Below are positions 43,553 through 52,010 of a DNA stretch of 64,000 nucleotides, piece by piece. The position numbers were made by a program, and so were the translations under genes. Under the pieces are notes generated by a model. That model was not told the DNA's origin, did no database searches, and saw only the letters and a list, made by a program, of their open reading frames with translations. The DNA lies in assembly GCF_900113835.1 (NCBI RefSeq), contig NZ_FOQV01000002.1, forward strand, positions 868,001-932,000. Direction: 5' to 3'. The first letter of the stretch is position 1, and each line of letters begins with the position of its first letter. The stretch is from Allobosea sp. OK403 (GTDB lineage Bacteria > Pseudomonadota > Alphaproteobacteria > Rhizobiales > Beijerinckiaceae).

Positions 43553-44494
43553 ATGACAAAGATCGCCATCGTCGGCTCCGGCCTGATCGGACGCGCCTGG
43601 GCCACAGTCTTCGCCAGCCACGGTTTCGAGGTCGCGCTGCATGACGTTGCGCCGGGTGCGGCCGAGGCGGCCCGCGCCCATATCGCGACCAATCTCGAGG
43701 AACTTGCCAGCCATGGCCTCGTCGACGATCCCACGGGCTCGGCCGCCCGCCTTCGCGTCGCCACCGGTCTCGCTGACGCGCTGGCCGGCGCCGAGCTCGT
43801 CCAGGAGAACGGACCGGAGACCGTCGAGGCCAAGCAGGCGCTCTTCGCCGAGATGGACGGGCTCGCGGCGCCCTCGACCATACTCGCCTCCTCGACCTCC
43901 TTCATCATGGCGTCCGTCTTCAGCGAGAACCTCCCAGGCCGCGCCCGCTGCCTCGTCGCCCATCCGGTCAACCCGCCCCATCTCGTGCCCATCGTCGAGC
44001 TCGCACCCGCGCCCTGGACCGATCCTGCGGTCGTCGCTCGCGCCAAGGCGCTCTATGAGCAGGCCGGCCAGGTGCCGATCACGCTGCGCAAGGAAAAACC
44101 CGGCTTCGTCCTGAACCGCCTCCAGGCCGTGCTGCTGGCGGAAGCCTTCCGCCTCGTCGGCGAGGGCGTGGCGAGCGCCGAGGATGTCGACAAGACGATC
44201 CGCGACGGGCTCGGCCTGCGCTGGTCCTTCATGGGGCCGTTCGAGACGATCGAGCTCAATGCGCCCGGCGGCATTCCAGATTATTGCGCCCGCTATGCCG
44301 CATCCCTGAACCGCATGGTCAAATCATCCGAAGGCCTCGGCAATCCCTTCGGGGAGGACATCGTCGCCGAGGTCATGCGCGAATGGCCCGGCACGCAATC
44401 GTCCGAACGCGTCAAGCGCCTGAGCGATTGGCGCGACACGCGCCTGGCAGCTCTGCAGGCGCATAAGCGCGCCTCCATGCGCAAACCCTCCTGA
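43553..44494 (+). CDS. 3-hydroxyacyl-CoA dehydrogenase family protein (hydroxy acid dehydrogenase)
   Basis: 313 residues from ATG 43553. Rossmann fold 'IAIVGSGLIGRAWATVFASHG', catalytic His in 'VAHPVNPPHLVPIVEL', and the C-terminal helical dimerisation domain. Length and sequence are closest to the single-domain group that includes L-carnitine dehydrogenase and lambda-crystallin/L-gulonate 3-dehydrogenase, which oxidise a beta-hydroxy acid without CoA. It is followed directly by a beta-keto acid cleavage enzyme, which would take its product. Confidence 0.85.
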   Translation: MTKIAIVGSGLIGRAWATVFASHGFEVALHDVAPGAAEAARAHIATNLEELASHGLVDDPTGSAARLRVATGLADALAGAELVQENGPETVEAKQALFAEMDGLAAPSTILASSTSFIMASVFSENLPGRARCLVAHPVNPPHLVPIVELAPAPWTDPAVVARAKALYEQAGQVPITLRKEKPGFVLNRLQAVLLAEAFRLVGEGVASAEDVDKTIRDGLGLRWSFMGPFETIELNAPGGIPDYCARYAASLNRMVKSSEGLGNPFGEDIVAEVMREWPGTQSSERVKRLSDWRDTRLAALQAHKRASMRKPS

Positions 44495-44536
44495 GATCAT
44501 CAAAGATCGCCCCCAAGCCCGAAAGGACGAATCGCC

Positions 44537-45469
44537 ATGGCGAAGAACCGCAAAGTCATCATCACCTGCGCGGTCACCGGCGCGATCCACACCCCCTCCA
44601 TGTCGCCCTATCTGCCGGTGACGGCCGACGAGATCATCGACGCGGCGGTCGGTGCGACCGAGGCCGGTGCGGCGCTGGTCCATCTCCATGCCCGCAACCC
44701 CGTGACCGGCCAGCCCGACCAGTCGCCGGCAGCCTTCGAGCCCTTCCTGAAAGTCATCAAGCAGCGCTCGAACGCCGTCATCAACATCACGACCGGCGGC
44801 GCGCCGACCATGGGCATCGAGGAGCGGCTCGGTCCTTGCGCCTATTTCAAGCCCGAGGTCGCCTCGCTGAATATGGGCTCGATGAATTTCGGCCTCTACC
44901 CGATGCTGAACCGCTTCAAGGACTTCAAGCATGATTGGGAGCGGCCCTATCTCGAAGGCTCGAAGGACCGCATCTTCAAGAACACCTTCCAGGACATCGA
45001 GAACATCCTGACCACCTGCGCGCAGAACGGCACGCGTTTCGAGATCGAGTGCTACGATATCGGCCATCTCTACACGCTGGCGCATTTCGTCGACAAAGGC
45101 CTGGTCAAGCCGCCCTTCTTCGTCCAGTCGGTCTTCGGCATCCTCGGCGGCATCGGTCCCCATCCCGAGGACGTCATCCATATGAAGCGCACGGCCGACC
45201 GGCTCTTCGGCGACCAGTATCACTGGTCGGTGCTCGGCGCCGGCCGCCACCAATTGCCGATCGCGGCGATGGCGGTCTCGATGGGTGGAAACCTGCGCGT
45301 CGGCCTGGAGGATTCGCTCTGGCTCGGGCCGGGGCAGCTGGCGAAATCCAACGCCGACCAGGTCCGAGCAGCCCGCATGATCATCGAAGGCCTCGGCCTC
45401 GAGGTCGCGACGCCCGAGGATGCCCGCAAGGAGCTGCAGCTCAAGGGCGCCGACAAGGTCAATTTCTGA
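44537..45469 (+). CDS. Beta-keto acid cleavage enzyme (BKACE, DUF849)
   Basis: 310 residues. Zn-dependent TIM-barrel enzymes of this family transfer the acetyl end of a beta-keto acid to acetyl-CoA, giving acetoacetate and a new CoA ester. The ligand segment 'ALVHLHARNP' (HxH), 'CYDIGHLYT' and 'GAGRHQLPI' are visible. The exact member is not clear; known members act on 3-keto-5-aminohexanoate, dehydrocarnitine and others. The dehydrogenase just upstream should supply its substrate. Confidence 0.88.
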   Translation: MAKNRKVIITCAVTGAIHTPSMSPYLPVTADEIIDAAVGATEAGAALVHLHARNPVTGQPDQSPAAFEPFLKVIKQRSNAVINITTGGAPTMGIEERLGPCAYFKPEVASLNMGSMNFGLYPMLNRFKDFKHDWERPYLEGSKDRIFKNTFQDIENILTTCAQNGTRFEIECYDIGHLYTLAHFVDKGLVKPPFFVQSVFGILGGIGPHPEDVIHMKRTADRLFGDQYHWSVLGAGRHQLPIAAMAVSMGGNLRVGLEDSLWLGPGQLAKSNADQVRAARMIIEGLGLEVATPEDARKELQLKGADKVNF

Positions 45470-45722
45470 CGCGCTCTGACAGCCCGGTTCCGTGCTTGCA
45501 GAGCCAAACGGCGCCGCAAGCGGCCCGACGCGAAGGCGCAAAATCGAAACTGGCTCTTATCGCCGCTGCTCGCTCACCGCTTCCACAAGCGGGCAAGCCG
45601 CTGTTTCCGCCGGCCATCCACATCAGCTTGGCCGGCGCATCATTTCAGGGTTGCCAAGACGAACGAGAGCGGCTATCTCCGCGCCATCGGGTCGGCACGC
45701 CTCGCGCTGATCGCCCCGATAC

Positions 45723-45799
45723 GCGCCCGTAGCTCAGCTGGATAGAGCATCAGACTACGAATCTGAGGGTCAGAGGTTCGAATCCTTTCGGGCGCGCCA
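45723..45799 (+). tRNA. tRNA-Arg (anticodon ACG)
   Basis: 77 bases including an encoded CCA. Acceptor stem GCGCCCG pairs with CGGGCGC, D arm is GCTCAGCTGGATAGAGC, anticodon stem-loop CAGACTACGAATCTG with ACG, T arm has GGTTCGAATCC. A at the first anticodon position is expected to be edited to inosine. Confidence 0.97.
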
Positions 45800-45978
45800 T
45801 TCTTTTCAATCCTTTAGCCGATTTTGGCGGCTTCGGATTGGCCGCGGTTTGTAAAATCCGTAGCCGGAGGAGTCTCGAGCTTCTCCCTGGCAGCTTCAAC
45901 AGACCTCGGACCTGTCGACGGCGGTGCGACAAGCGCTTTCGGTCGGCAAGCGCGTGAACTCCGTGCTGGACGACCCAG

Positions 45979-46863
45979 TCACCGAGAGCGTGGGTCGAGC
46001 AGATCGCGCAGGCCGTCACCGATGAAGCTGAAGGCGAGCGATAGCGCGAGGATCGCAAGGCCCGGCCCTGCGGCGATCCACCAGTTGTAGAAATTCGTGG
46101 CACCCTCTGCGATCATCTGGCCCCATTCCGGCGTCGGCGGGCGCGCGCCGAGGCCGATGAAGCTCAGGCCGGCGACGAGCAGGATGATCTGGCTGATATC
46201 GACCGTGGCATTGACCAGGATCGGCGTCCAGCACAGCGGCAGCACGTGCCGGACCAGGATGCGTGGGCTCGAGGCGCCCATCGCCACCGCCGCGTCGACA
46301 TGCTCCAGCGAGCGGACCGAGAGCACCTGCGCCCGCATCAGCCGAGCATAGATCGGCCACCAGACAATGACCATCGCCAAGCCGGCATTGAACAGTCCCG
46401 GCCCGAGCGAGGCGGCGATCGCCATGGCCAGCAGCATGGCCGGGAAGGACAGCGTCACATCGGCGAGCCGCATCAGCACGCCGTCCAGAAGGCCGCCGAA
46501 GAACCCCGCCAGCGCGCCCAGGACGCACCCGATCGCGACCGCCGTGACCAGGACGCCGGCCGCGATCGGCAGGGAGAAGCGCACGCCGTAGAGCGTGCGC
46601 ACCAGCACGTCGCGGCCCAGCGCGTCGGTGCCGAGCCAGTGGCTGGCGTTTGGCGGCTGCAGGCGGCGGCCGGCCAGTGCGACGGGATCATAGGGCGCCC
46701 ACAGGTCGATGGTCGCGCCGACGACGACCCAGGCGAGAATCGTCACGAGTGCGATCAGGATCGGCCAGCGCGCCGGACCGGCGCGCGGATCGAGCAGCGC
46801 GGCGAGGCGGCGCAGGCGGCCGGGACGCACAGCAGTCGCCGCTTCGGGAAGGGCTGCGCTCAT
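45979..46863 (-). CDS. Family-5-type ABC transporter permease (DppC/NikC-like)
   Basis: 294 residues from ATG 46863. N-terminal helix near residues 35-55, then the typical domain with 'LGTDALGRDVLVRTLYGVRFSL' and the loop 'AAVAMGASSPRILVRHVLP', and a C-terminal 'FIGDGLRDLLDPR', the normal end of DppC/OppC proteins. Inner-membrane subunit of a peptide/nickel/small-amide importer. It overlaps the other permease by four bases. No ATPase gene follows; the tRNA lies about 180 bases beyond the stop. Confidence 0.9.
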   Translation of the reverse strand: MSAALPEAATAVRPGRLRRLAALLDPRAGPARWPILIALVTILAWVVVGATIDLWAPYDPVALAGRRLQPPNASHWLGTDALGRDVLVRTLYGVRFSLPIAAGVLVTAVAIGCVLGALAGFFGGLLDGVLMRLADVTLSFPAMLLAMAIAASLGPGLFNAGLAMVIVWWPIYARLMRAQVLSVRSLEHVDAAVAMGASSPRILVRHVLPLCWTPILVNATVDISQIILLVAGLSFIGLGARPPTPEWGQMIAEGATNFYNWWIAAGPGLAILALSLAFSFIGDGLRDLLDPRSR

Positions 46864-47876
46864 CGGCGATCCCTCAGGCGCGGATCGACAAGGGCATAGG
46901 CGATGTCGGTCACCAGGTTGGTCAGCAGGAAGGCCGCGCCACCGATGATCGTCACGGCGATGATGGCGGGATAGTCGAGCTGGCGCGCGGCCTCGACCGC
47001 GTAGGAGCCGATACCAGGCCATGAGAAGATCGTCTCGGTCAGGACGGCTCCGGTGATCAGATAGGCGAAGGTGAAGCCGAGGATCGTCAAGGTCGGCATC
47101 AGCGCGTTGCGCAGCGCGTGCGTCATCAGGACACGGCCCTCGCCCGCCCCTTTGGCTCGCGCGACCAGAATGTAGTCCTGCGACAGCACCTCGATCATGC
47201 TCGCGCGCACCAGACGGGCGACGATGCCCACCACCGTCCAGCCCAGCATCAGGGCCGGCAGCACGAGATGCGCCAGCGCCTCGCGCAGCGTACGCCCTTG
47301 CCCGGCGAGCGCCGCGTCGATCGTGAAGAAGCCGGTCACGAAGGGCGGTGGCAAGGAGCGCGTATCGAGCCGGCCGGGTCCTGGCGACCAGCCCAGCGTG
47401 GCGAAGAAGATGAAGAGCGCGATCAGCCCGAGCCAGAACATCGGCACCGACGAGCCGACGAGCGCAAAGATGCGGATGGCCGTGTCGCCCGGCCTGTTGC
47501 GGAACTTTGCCGCCAGAATACCGAGGATGACACCGACACTGCCGCCGAGCAGGACCGATGCGACGACGAGTTCCAGCGTCGCGGGCAGGCGCTGGGCCAG
47601 ATCGGTGGCCACGGGCTGGCGCGTGCGGAACGAGGTGCCCATGTCGCCATGCAGCAGGTTGCGGACATAGACGACGTAGCGCTCGGCCAGCGGCCGATCG
47701 AGGCCCCAGCGCTCCTTGGCGGCGGCGACCACGGCGGGATTGTTCATCTGCCGCTCACCGATCAGGGCGACCAGCGGGTCGCCCTTGGTGAACTGCGAGA
47801 GGAAAAACGCGACGGTGACGATGCCGAGCAGAAGAAACGGCATCATCGCCAGTCGTTGCAGCGCAACTTTGAGCAT
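46860..47876 (-). CDS. Family-5-type ABC transporter permease (DppB/NikB-like)
   Basis: 338 residues from ATG 47876. It begins 'LQRLAMMPFLLLGIVTVAFFLSQFTKGDP', the standard DppB first helix, and carries 'RNALMPTLTILGFTFAYLITGAVLTE' near the C terminus. Partner of the DppC-like permease. It is transcribed after the substrate-binding protein from the divergent promoter region at about 49490-49713. Confidence 0.9.
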   Translation of the reverse strand: MLKVALQRLAMMPFLLLGIVTVAFFLSQFTKGDPLVALIGERQMNNPAVVAAAKERWGLDRPLAERYVVYVRNLLHGDMGTSFRTRQPVATDLAQRLPATLELVVASVLLGGSVGVILGILAAKFRNRPGDTAIRIFALVGSSVPMFWLGLIALFIFFATLGWSPGPGRLDTRSLPPPFVTGFFTIDAALAGQGRTLREALAHLVLPALMLGWTVVGIVARLVRASMIEVLSQDYILVARAKGAGEGRVLMTHALRNALMPTLTILGFTFAYLITGAVLTETIFSWPGIGSYAVEAARQLDYPAIIAVTIIGGAAFLLTNLVTDIAYALVDPRLRDRR

Positions 47877-47896
47877 CGGCTCTGCCGGTCAGCGCG

Positions 47897-49489
47897 CTAT
47901 TGCCGCCCAACCTGACTGAGCGCGAGATTGCAGCAGGCGCTGTAGCGCACACCGGTCACGCCCTTGCGCGAGGCCAGGATCAGATCCGGACTGACGACGG
48001 GGATGATGACCTTGTCGCCGATCATCTCGAGCGCGATCTCGCGATAGATCCGCTCGGCCTCAGTCGGCGTGGCGGCCAGCGCCTGCTTGAGGAGTTCGCC
48101 TTCCTTCTCGTTGACCACGCCCTGCACCTTGTCGGCGTGTGAGCGTTTGACCCAGGAGCTCGTGCTCATCATCGAGAAGAACTGGACATATTGCACCGTG
48201 CCGAAATAGTCGGGCGCATAATAGGACGCGGTGATCGGGATGCCGTCCTTGGCGACGCGCTCGCGCCAGACCGCGAAGGTTATCGGCTCAAGCTCGAGCT
48301 TGATGCCGACGCGGCCGAGATCCTGCTGCAGCTTCTGCATCATCAGCGAGAGATCGACGCCGTAGGAGTTGACCGCCGGATAGGCCGATTTCATCGTGAA
48401 GCCGTTGGGCTGGCCTGCTTCCGCGAGCTTCGCCTTGGCAAGCGCGAGATCCTGCTTGGGCAAAGGCAGGTCGGTGGTGCCGGGGAATCCATTGGGAATC
48501 GCGACTGGCTGCGGCCGGCCCTTGCCGCCGACGGTGAAGTCGATCAGCCCCTGATAGTCGATCGCCGCCGCGATCGCCTCGCGGATAGGCTTGGTCAGCG
48601 GAACTGTGTTGGCCTTGGAGCCGACGCCCAGTGCCAAATAGATGAAATTATAGCTCGGCACCGTATCGAGGACGAGATTTTGATCCTTGATCGAGGCGGC
48701 CGTATCGGGATCGATCTGCATCGCCACATCGGCGCCGCCCGTCTGCAGCATCTGCAACTGTGCCACTGCGTCAGGCACCTGCTTGATGATGATCTCGGCG
48801 ACCTTCGGGGCCGTGCCCCAGAACTTATCGTTCGAGACCAGGCGCAGTTGGTCGCCATTGCGATAAAGCGCGAGCTTGTAGGGGCCGCTGCCGGCCGAAT
48901 TGGCGAAGAACCAGTTGTCGGCCTGGTCGGCCGTGCTGGCATTCTCCCCGCCCACCGCGCCGTTGGCCTCCGCGACCTTGCGATTGATGATGCCAGCATA
49001 GGACGAGGCCAGCATGTTCAGGAACTCGGAATTGGGCTGCGCCGTGCGCAGCACGACAGTCTTGTCGTCAGGCGTCTCGACAGCAGTCAGGGCCTCCATC
49101 AGGAACGACGCATCCGACTTCATGTTCTTCAGCCGTGTCAGCGACCAGGCGACATCGGCCGAGGTGACCGGCGCGCCATCGGAGAAGACGGCGTTGGGCG
49201 CCAGCTTGAAAACGAAGCGCGTCTGGTCGGGGCTGACCTCCCAGGAGGTGGCAAGGTTGGGCGCAAGCGTCCTGTTGTCGGCGGCCAGCGTGACTAGCGT
49301 TTGGTAGACCGCCGACAGGTAGATTTGACAGGTGTCGCAGAATGATCGCGCCGGATCGAGCGACGTGAGGTCCATGTTCCGCGCCACCACGAGCGGGCGG
49401 GTATCGGCCGCCCGCGTCGGCACTGCCAGCCCCGCCAGCGATACGGCAATGCCGAGCACCAAGGCCGCCTTCATCTGTCCTGCCCGCAT
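47897..49489 (-). CDS. Family-5 ABC transporter substrate-binding protein
   Basis: 530 residues with a signal peptide (about 1-27) and SBP family 5 pattern: 'LDPARSFCDTCQIYLSAVYQTL', 'FKLAPNAVFSDGAPVTSADVAWS', 'LYRNGDQLRLVSNDKFWG'. Two cysteines (CDTC) near the N terminus and CC near the C terminus are notable. Family members bind peptides, nickel, opines or sugars. GGAGAGGGG precedes the ATG. It is divergent from the aminotransferase gene, sharing the TATATGATATATC site. Confidence 0.9.
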   Translation of the reverse strand: MRAGQMKAALVLGIAVSLAGLAVPTRAADTRPLVVARNMDLTSLDPARSFCDTCQIYLSAVYQTLVTLAADNRTLAPNLATSWEVSPDQTRFVFKLAPNAVFSDGAPVTSADVAWSLTRLKNMKSDASFLMEALTAVETPDDKTVVLRTAQPNSEFLNMLASSYAGIINRKVAEANGAVGGENASTADQADNWFFANSAGSGPYKLALYRNGDQLRLVSNDKFWGTAPKVAEIIIKQVPDAVAQLQMLQTGGADVAMQIDPDTAASIKDQNLVLDTVPSYNFIYLALGVGSKANTVPLTKPIREAIAAAIDYQGLIDFTVGGKGRPQPVAIPNGFPGTTDLPLPKQDLALAKAKLAEAGQPNGFTMKSAYPAVNSYGVDLSLMMQKLQQDLGRVGIKLELEPITFAVWRERVAKDGIPITASYYAPDYFGTVQYVQFFSMMSTSSWVKRSHADKVQGVVNEKEGELLKQALAATPTEAERIYREIALEMIGDKVIIPVVSPDLILASRKGVTGVRYSACCNLALSQVGRQ

Positions 49490-49683
49490 GATGTGATCCC
49501 CTCTCCTTGTTGCTTATTTCTCGGGACCCCGGCGCTGCGCGCAGGACCCCGTCCCCGGCATGTCGTTTGTCACGCCGCTGTTCTGGCGTGCCGCTGTCGA
49601 ACCGATCCCGGGAGTGTGGCCGTTTTCGCCATCACGCAGAGACCGTCCTGCATACGCAAAACTCCTTGCCAAGCCAAGCGCAC

Positions 49684-49696
49684 TATATGATATATC
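49684..49696. promoter_or_regulatory. Shared regulatory site, copy 1 (TATATGATATATC)
   Basis: Lies in the divergent spacer between the substrate-binding protein (start 49489) and the aminotransferase (start 49714). It contains the palindrome GATATATC. Near-identical sequences occur at 58656-58670 and 61585-61597, also in divergent spacers of the same gene region. Confidence 0.65.
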
Positions 49697-49713
49697 CGTA
49701 TCGGAGGATAGCC

Positions 49714-50955
49714 ATGTCTGAGGTCAAGAATTCAGTCGATGCCGCGCTGCGGGATCGGGCGCTACGTGTGGTTCCAGGCGGCATGTGGGGGCATCTCCAC
49801 GCCAACAGGTTGCCGGAAGGCTATCCGCAGTTCTTTGCGCGCGCCGAAGGCTGCCGGCTCTGGGACGTGGACGGGCGTTCCTATCTGGACTTCATGTGCA
49901 GCTGGGGCCCCAATCTTCTCGGCCATCATCATCCCGAGGTCGAGGCCGCGGCCGAGCGCCAGGCCCGTCTGGGCGACTGCATGAACGGCCCCGCCGAGGT
50001 GATGGTCGAGCTCGCCGAACTCCTTGTCGATACCGTCGCGCATGCCGACTGGACGCAGTTCCAGAAGAACGGCACCGACGCCACCACGAGCTGCGCGACC
50101 ATCGCGCGCGCTGGCACCGGGCGGCGCAAGCTGCTGGCGGCACGCGGCGCCTATCATGGCGCCGTGCCATGGTGCTCGCCCTCGGTCCTCGGCGTGACCT
50201 CGGAGGATCGCGCTCATATCCTCTATTACGATTTCAACGATGCCGAGAGCCTGCGCGCGGCCGCAGCCGAGGCCGGCGACGACCTGGCCGGCGTCATCGT
50301 CTCGGCCTATCGCCATGACCTCGCGCGCGACCAGGAACTACCGACCCGGACCTTCGCCACCGCCGCGCGCGCGGTCTGCGACGAGACGGGCGCCGCGCTC
50401 ATCCTCGACGAGGTCCGGGCCGGCTTCCGGCTCGATCTCGCTGGCAGCTGGGAGCGCCTCAGTGTCAGGCCCGATCTCGCGGCCTGGAGCAAGTCAATCG
50501 CCAACGGCCACGCGCTTGCCGCCGTCACCGGCCGGGACTGGCTGCGCCAGGCGGCCTCGCAGGTCTTCGTGACCGGCTCGTTCTGGTGCGCCGCAGTGCC
50601 GATGGCCGCCGCGGTGGCGACGCTCACCGTGCTGCGCCGCGACAACATCGTCGCGCGGCTGGAGGCGATGGGGACGCGCCTGCGCGACGGGATCGACGCA
50701 TCGGCCGCACGCCACGGGGTCGCCCTGCGCCAGAGCGGCCCGGTGCAGATGCCCTTGATCCTGTTCGAGGACGACGCCGACTTCGCCAAGGGCAATCTGT
50801 TCTGCCAGACGGCGCTGGCGCGCGGGGTCTATTTCCACCCGCGCCACAACATGTTCCTGTCCGCCGCCCATGGCGAGGCGGAGATCGACGAGGCGCTGGC
50901 GGTAGCCGATCAAGCTCTTGCGGCGGTCGCGGCGGGCAGCCGCGCCGCTGCCTGA
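49714..50955 (+). CDS. Class III PLP-dependent aminotransferase, glutamate-1-semialdehyde-aminomutase-like
   Basis: 413 residues from ATG 49714, fixed by CGGAGGA just upstream. Fold type I class III signs: 'GHHHPEVEAAAERQ', 'KNGTDATTSC', 'AYHGAVPW', 'LILDEVRAGFR', and the PLP lysine in 'AAWSKSIANGHALAAV'. Unlike true HemL, the 'ASTYHGHDD'-like segment is altered, so it probably transfers an amino group from a catabolic substrate. It is upstream of an AroE-like dehydrogenase and divergent from an importer. Confidence 0.85.
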   Translation: MSEVKNSVDAALRDRALRVVPGGMWGHLHANRLPEGYPQFFARAEGCRLWDVDGRSYLDFMCSWGPNLLGHHHPEVEAAAERQARLGDCMNGPAEVMVELAELLVDTVAHADWTQFQKNGTDATTSCATIARAGTGRRKLLAARGAYHGAVPWCSPSVLGVTSEDRAHILYYDFNDAESLRAAAAEAGDDLAGVIVSAYRHDLARDQELPTRTFATAARAVCDETGAALILDEVRAGFRLDLAGSWERLSVRPDLAAWSKSIANGHALAAVTGRDWLRQAASQVFVTGSFWCAAVPMAAAVATLTVLRRDNIVARLEAMGTRLRDGIDASAARHGVALRQSGPVQMPLILFEDDADFAKGNLFCQTALARGVYFHPRHNMFLSAAHGEAEIDEALAVADQALAAVAAGSRAAA

Positions 50956-50982
50956 ACCCGATCGCCTGGCCGGGACCGTGCC

Positions 50983-51777
50983 ATGACCCGCATCACCGGC
51001 AAGACGCGCATCCTGTTCATTCTGGGCGACCCGGTCGCGCATATCATCGGCTCGGCCCTGCTCAACGAGCATTTCGCCGGGCGCGGCATCGACGCGGCCG
51101 TCTCCCCGCTCCACGTCGCGCCGGACGACCTGCCAAAAATTCTCGCGACGCTGCGGATCCTGCGCAACGTCGCCGGGTTCGGCGTCACGATCCCGCACAA
51201 GATCGCCGTCATCGACCTGCTCGATTCCGTCGGCGAGCGTGGGCGGCTGGTGGGCGCGGTCAATTTCGTGCGTCGCGATCCTGATGGCAGCCTGCACGGC
51301 GACAATGTCGACGGCCTCGGCTTCGTCGGCGGGTTAGTCGCAGCCGGCGTCGAGATCCGGGGCGCCCGGGTGTTGCAGGCAGGGGCCGGCGGCGCAGGCC
51401 GCGCGATTGCCTTTGCGATGGCGGAGGCAGGTGCCGGGGAATTGACCATCGTGAATCGGTCTGCGGACAAGGCGCGCGAACTCGCTGCCGCGGTCAGCCG
51501 TGCCTATCCCGCCTGCCGCATCGCTGTCGGCGAGCCAGATGCCGCCGCTTGCGACATCGCGATCAACACCACCTCGCTCGGCATGAAACAGGGCGATCGC
51601 CTGCCGCTCGATGCCTCCCGCCTTCGTCCCCAAGCAATCGCCGCCGAAGTCGTCATGACGCCGGAGGTCACTCCGTTTCTCGCCGCCGCAACAGCTCGCG
51701 GCTGCAAGACGGTTCCGGGCAAGGCGATGCTCCTGGCGCAATTGCGCGCGGCGTCCGATCTCGTCGGCCTCGCCTGA
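50983..51777 (+). CDS. Shikimate dehydrogenase-family protein with altered substrate site
   Basis: 264 residues. Family features are the catalytic Lys in 'GFGVTIPHKIAVID', Asp in 'GDNVDGLGF', and nucleotide-binding 'AGAGGAGRAIAFAMAE'. However, the N-terminal motif of AroE, where two serines bind the carboxylate of shikimate (HSKSP), reads HIIGS here, so both serines are missing. It probably oxidises or reduces another hydroxy acid or keto compound. It follows the aminotransferase by 27 bases, as in an operon. Confidence 0.82.
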   Translation: MTRITGKTRILFILGDPVAHIIGSALLNEHFAGRGIDAAVSPLHVAPDDLPKILATLRILRNVAGFGVTIPHKIAVIDLLDSVGERGRLVGAVNFVRRDPDGSLHGDNVDGLGFVGGLVAAGVEIRGARVLQAGAGGAGRAIAFAMAEAGAGELTIVNRSADKARELAAAVSRAYPACRIAVGEPDAAACDIAINTTSLGMKQGDRLPLDASRLRPQAIAAEVVMTPEVTPFLAAATARGCKTVPGKAMLLAQLRAASDLVGLA

Positions 51778-51847
51778 GAGAGTTCTCATCTTGAGAATCT
51801 GGCCTGGAATGAATTGTTTCAATAGCTCTGGCGGCCTTGAAACCCTC

Positions 51848-51956
51848 GTCGTCATTCCGGGCAAGCGAAGCGAAGTCCCGGAATCCATCGTAGAGTGCGG
51901 TTCTCTACGATGGATTCCGGAGCGGCGCCGCTTCGCGGCTTGTCCGGAATGACGGC
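51848..51956. repeat. Intergenic palindromic repeat, CGTCATTCCGG variant
   Basis: Arms CGTCATTCCGG (51849 on) and CCGGAATGACGG (to 51955), with inner GGAATCCATCGTAGAG/CTCTACGATGGATTCC pairing. It lies between convergent genes and may terminate both. Confidence 0.88.
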
Positions 51957-52010
51957 GCGCTTGAATGGCAATCCCGGGAGCGAGCGGCCGGTTTCCCGGC
52001 CGCCGCAGCT

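Noticed and set aside
45723..45978. tRNA-Arg as the attachment site of an integrated element
   Set aside because: I found no second copy of the tRNA 3' end and no integrase in the window, so the catabolic run cannot be called an island.
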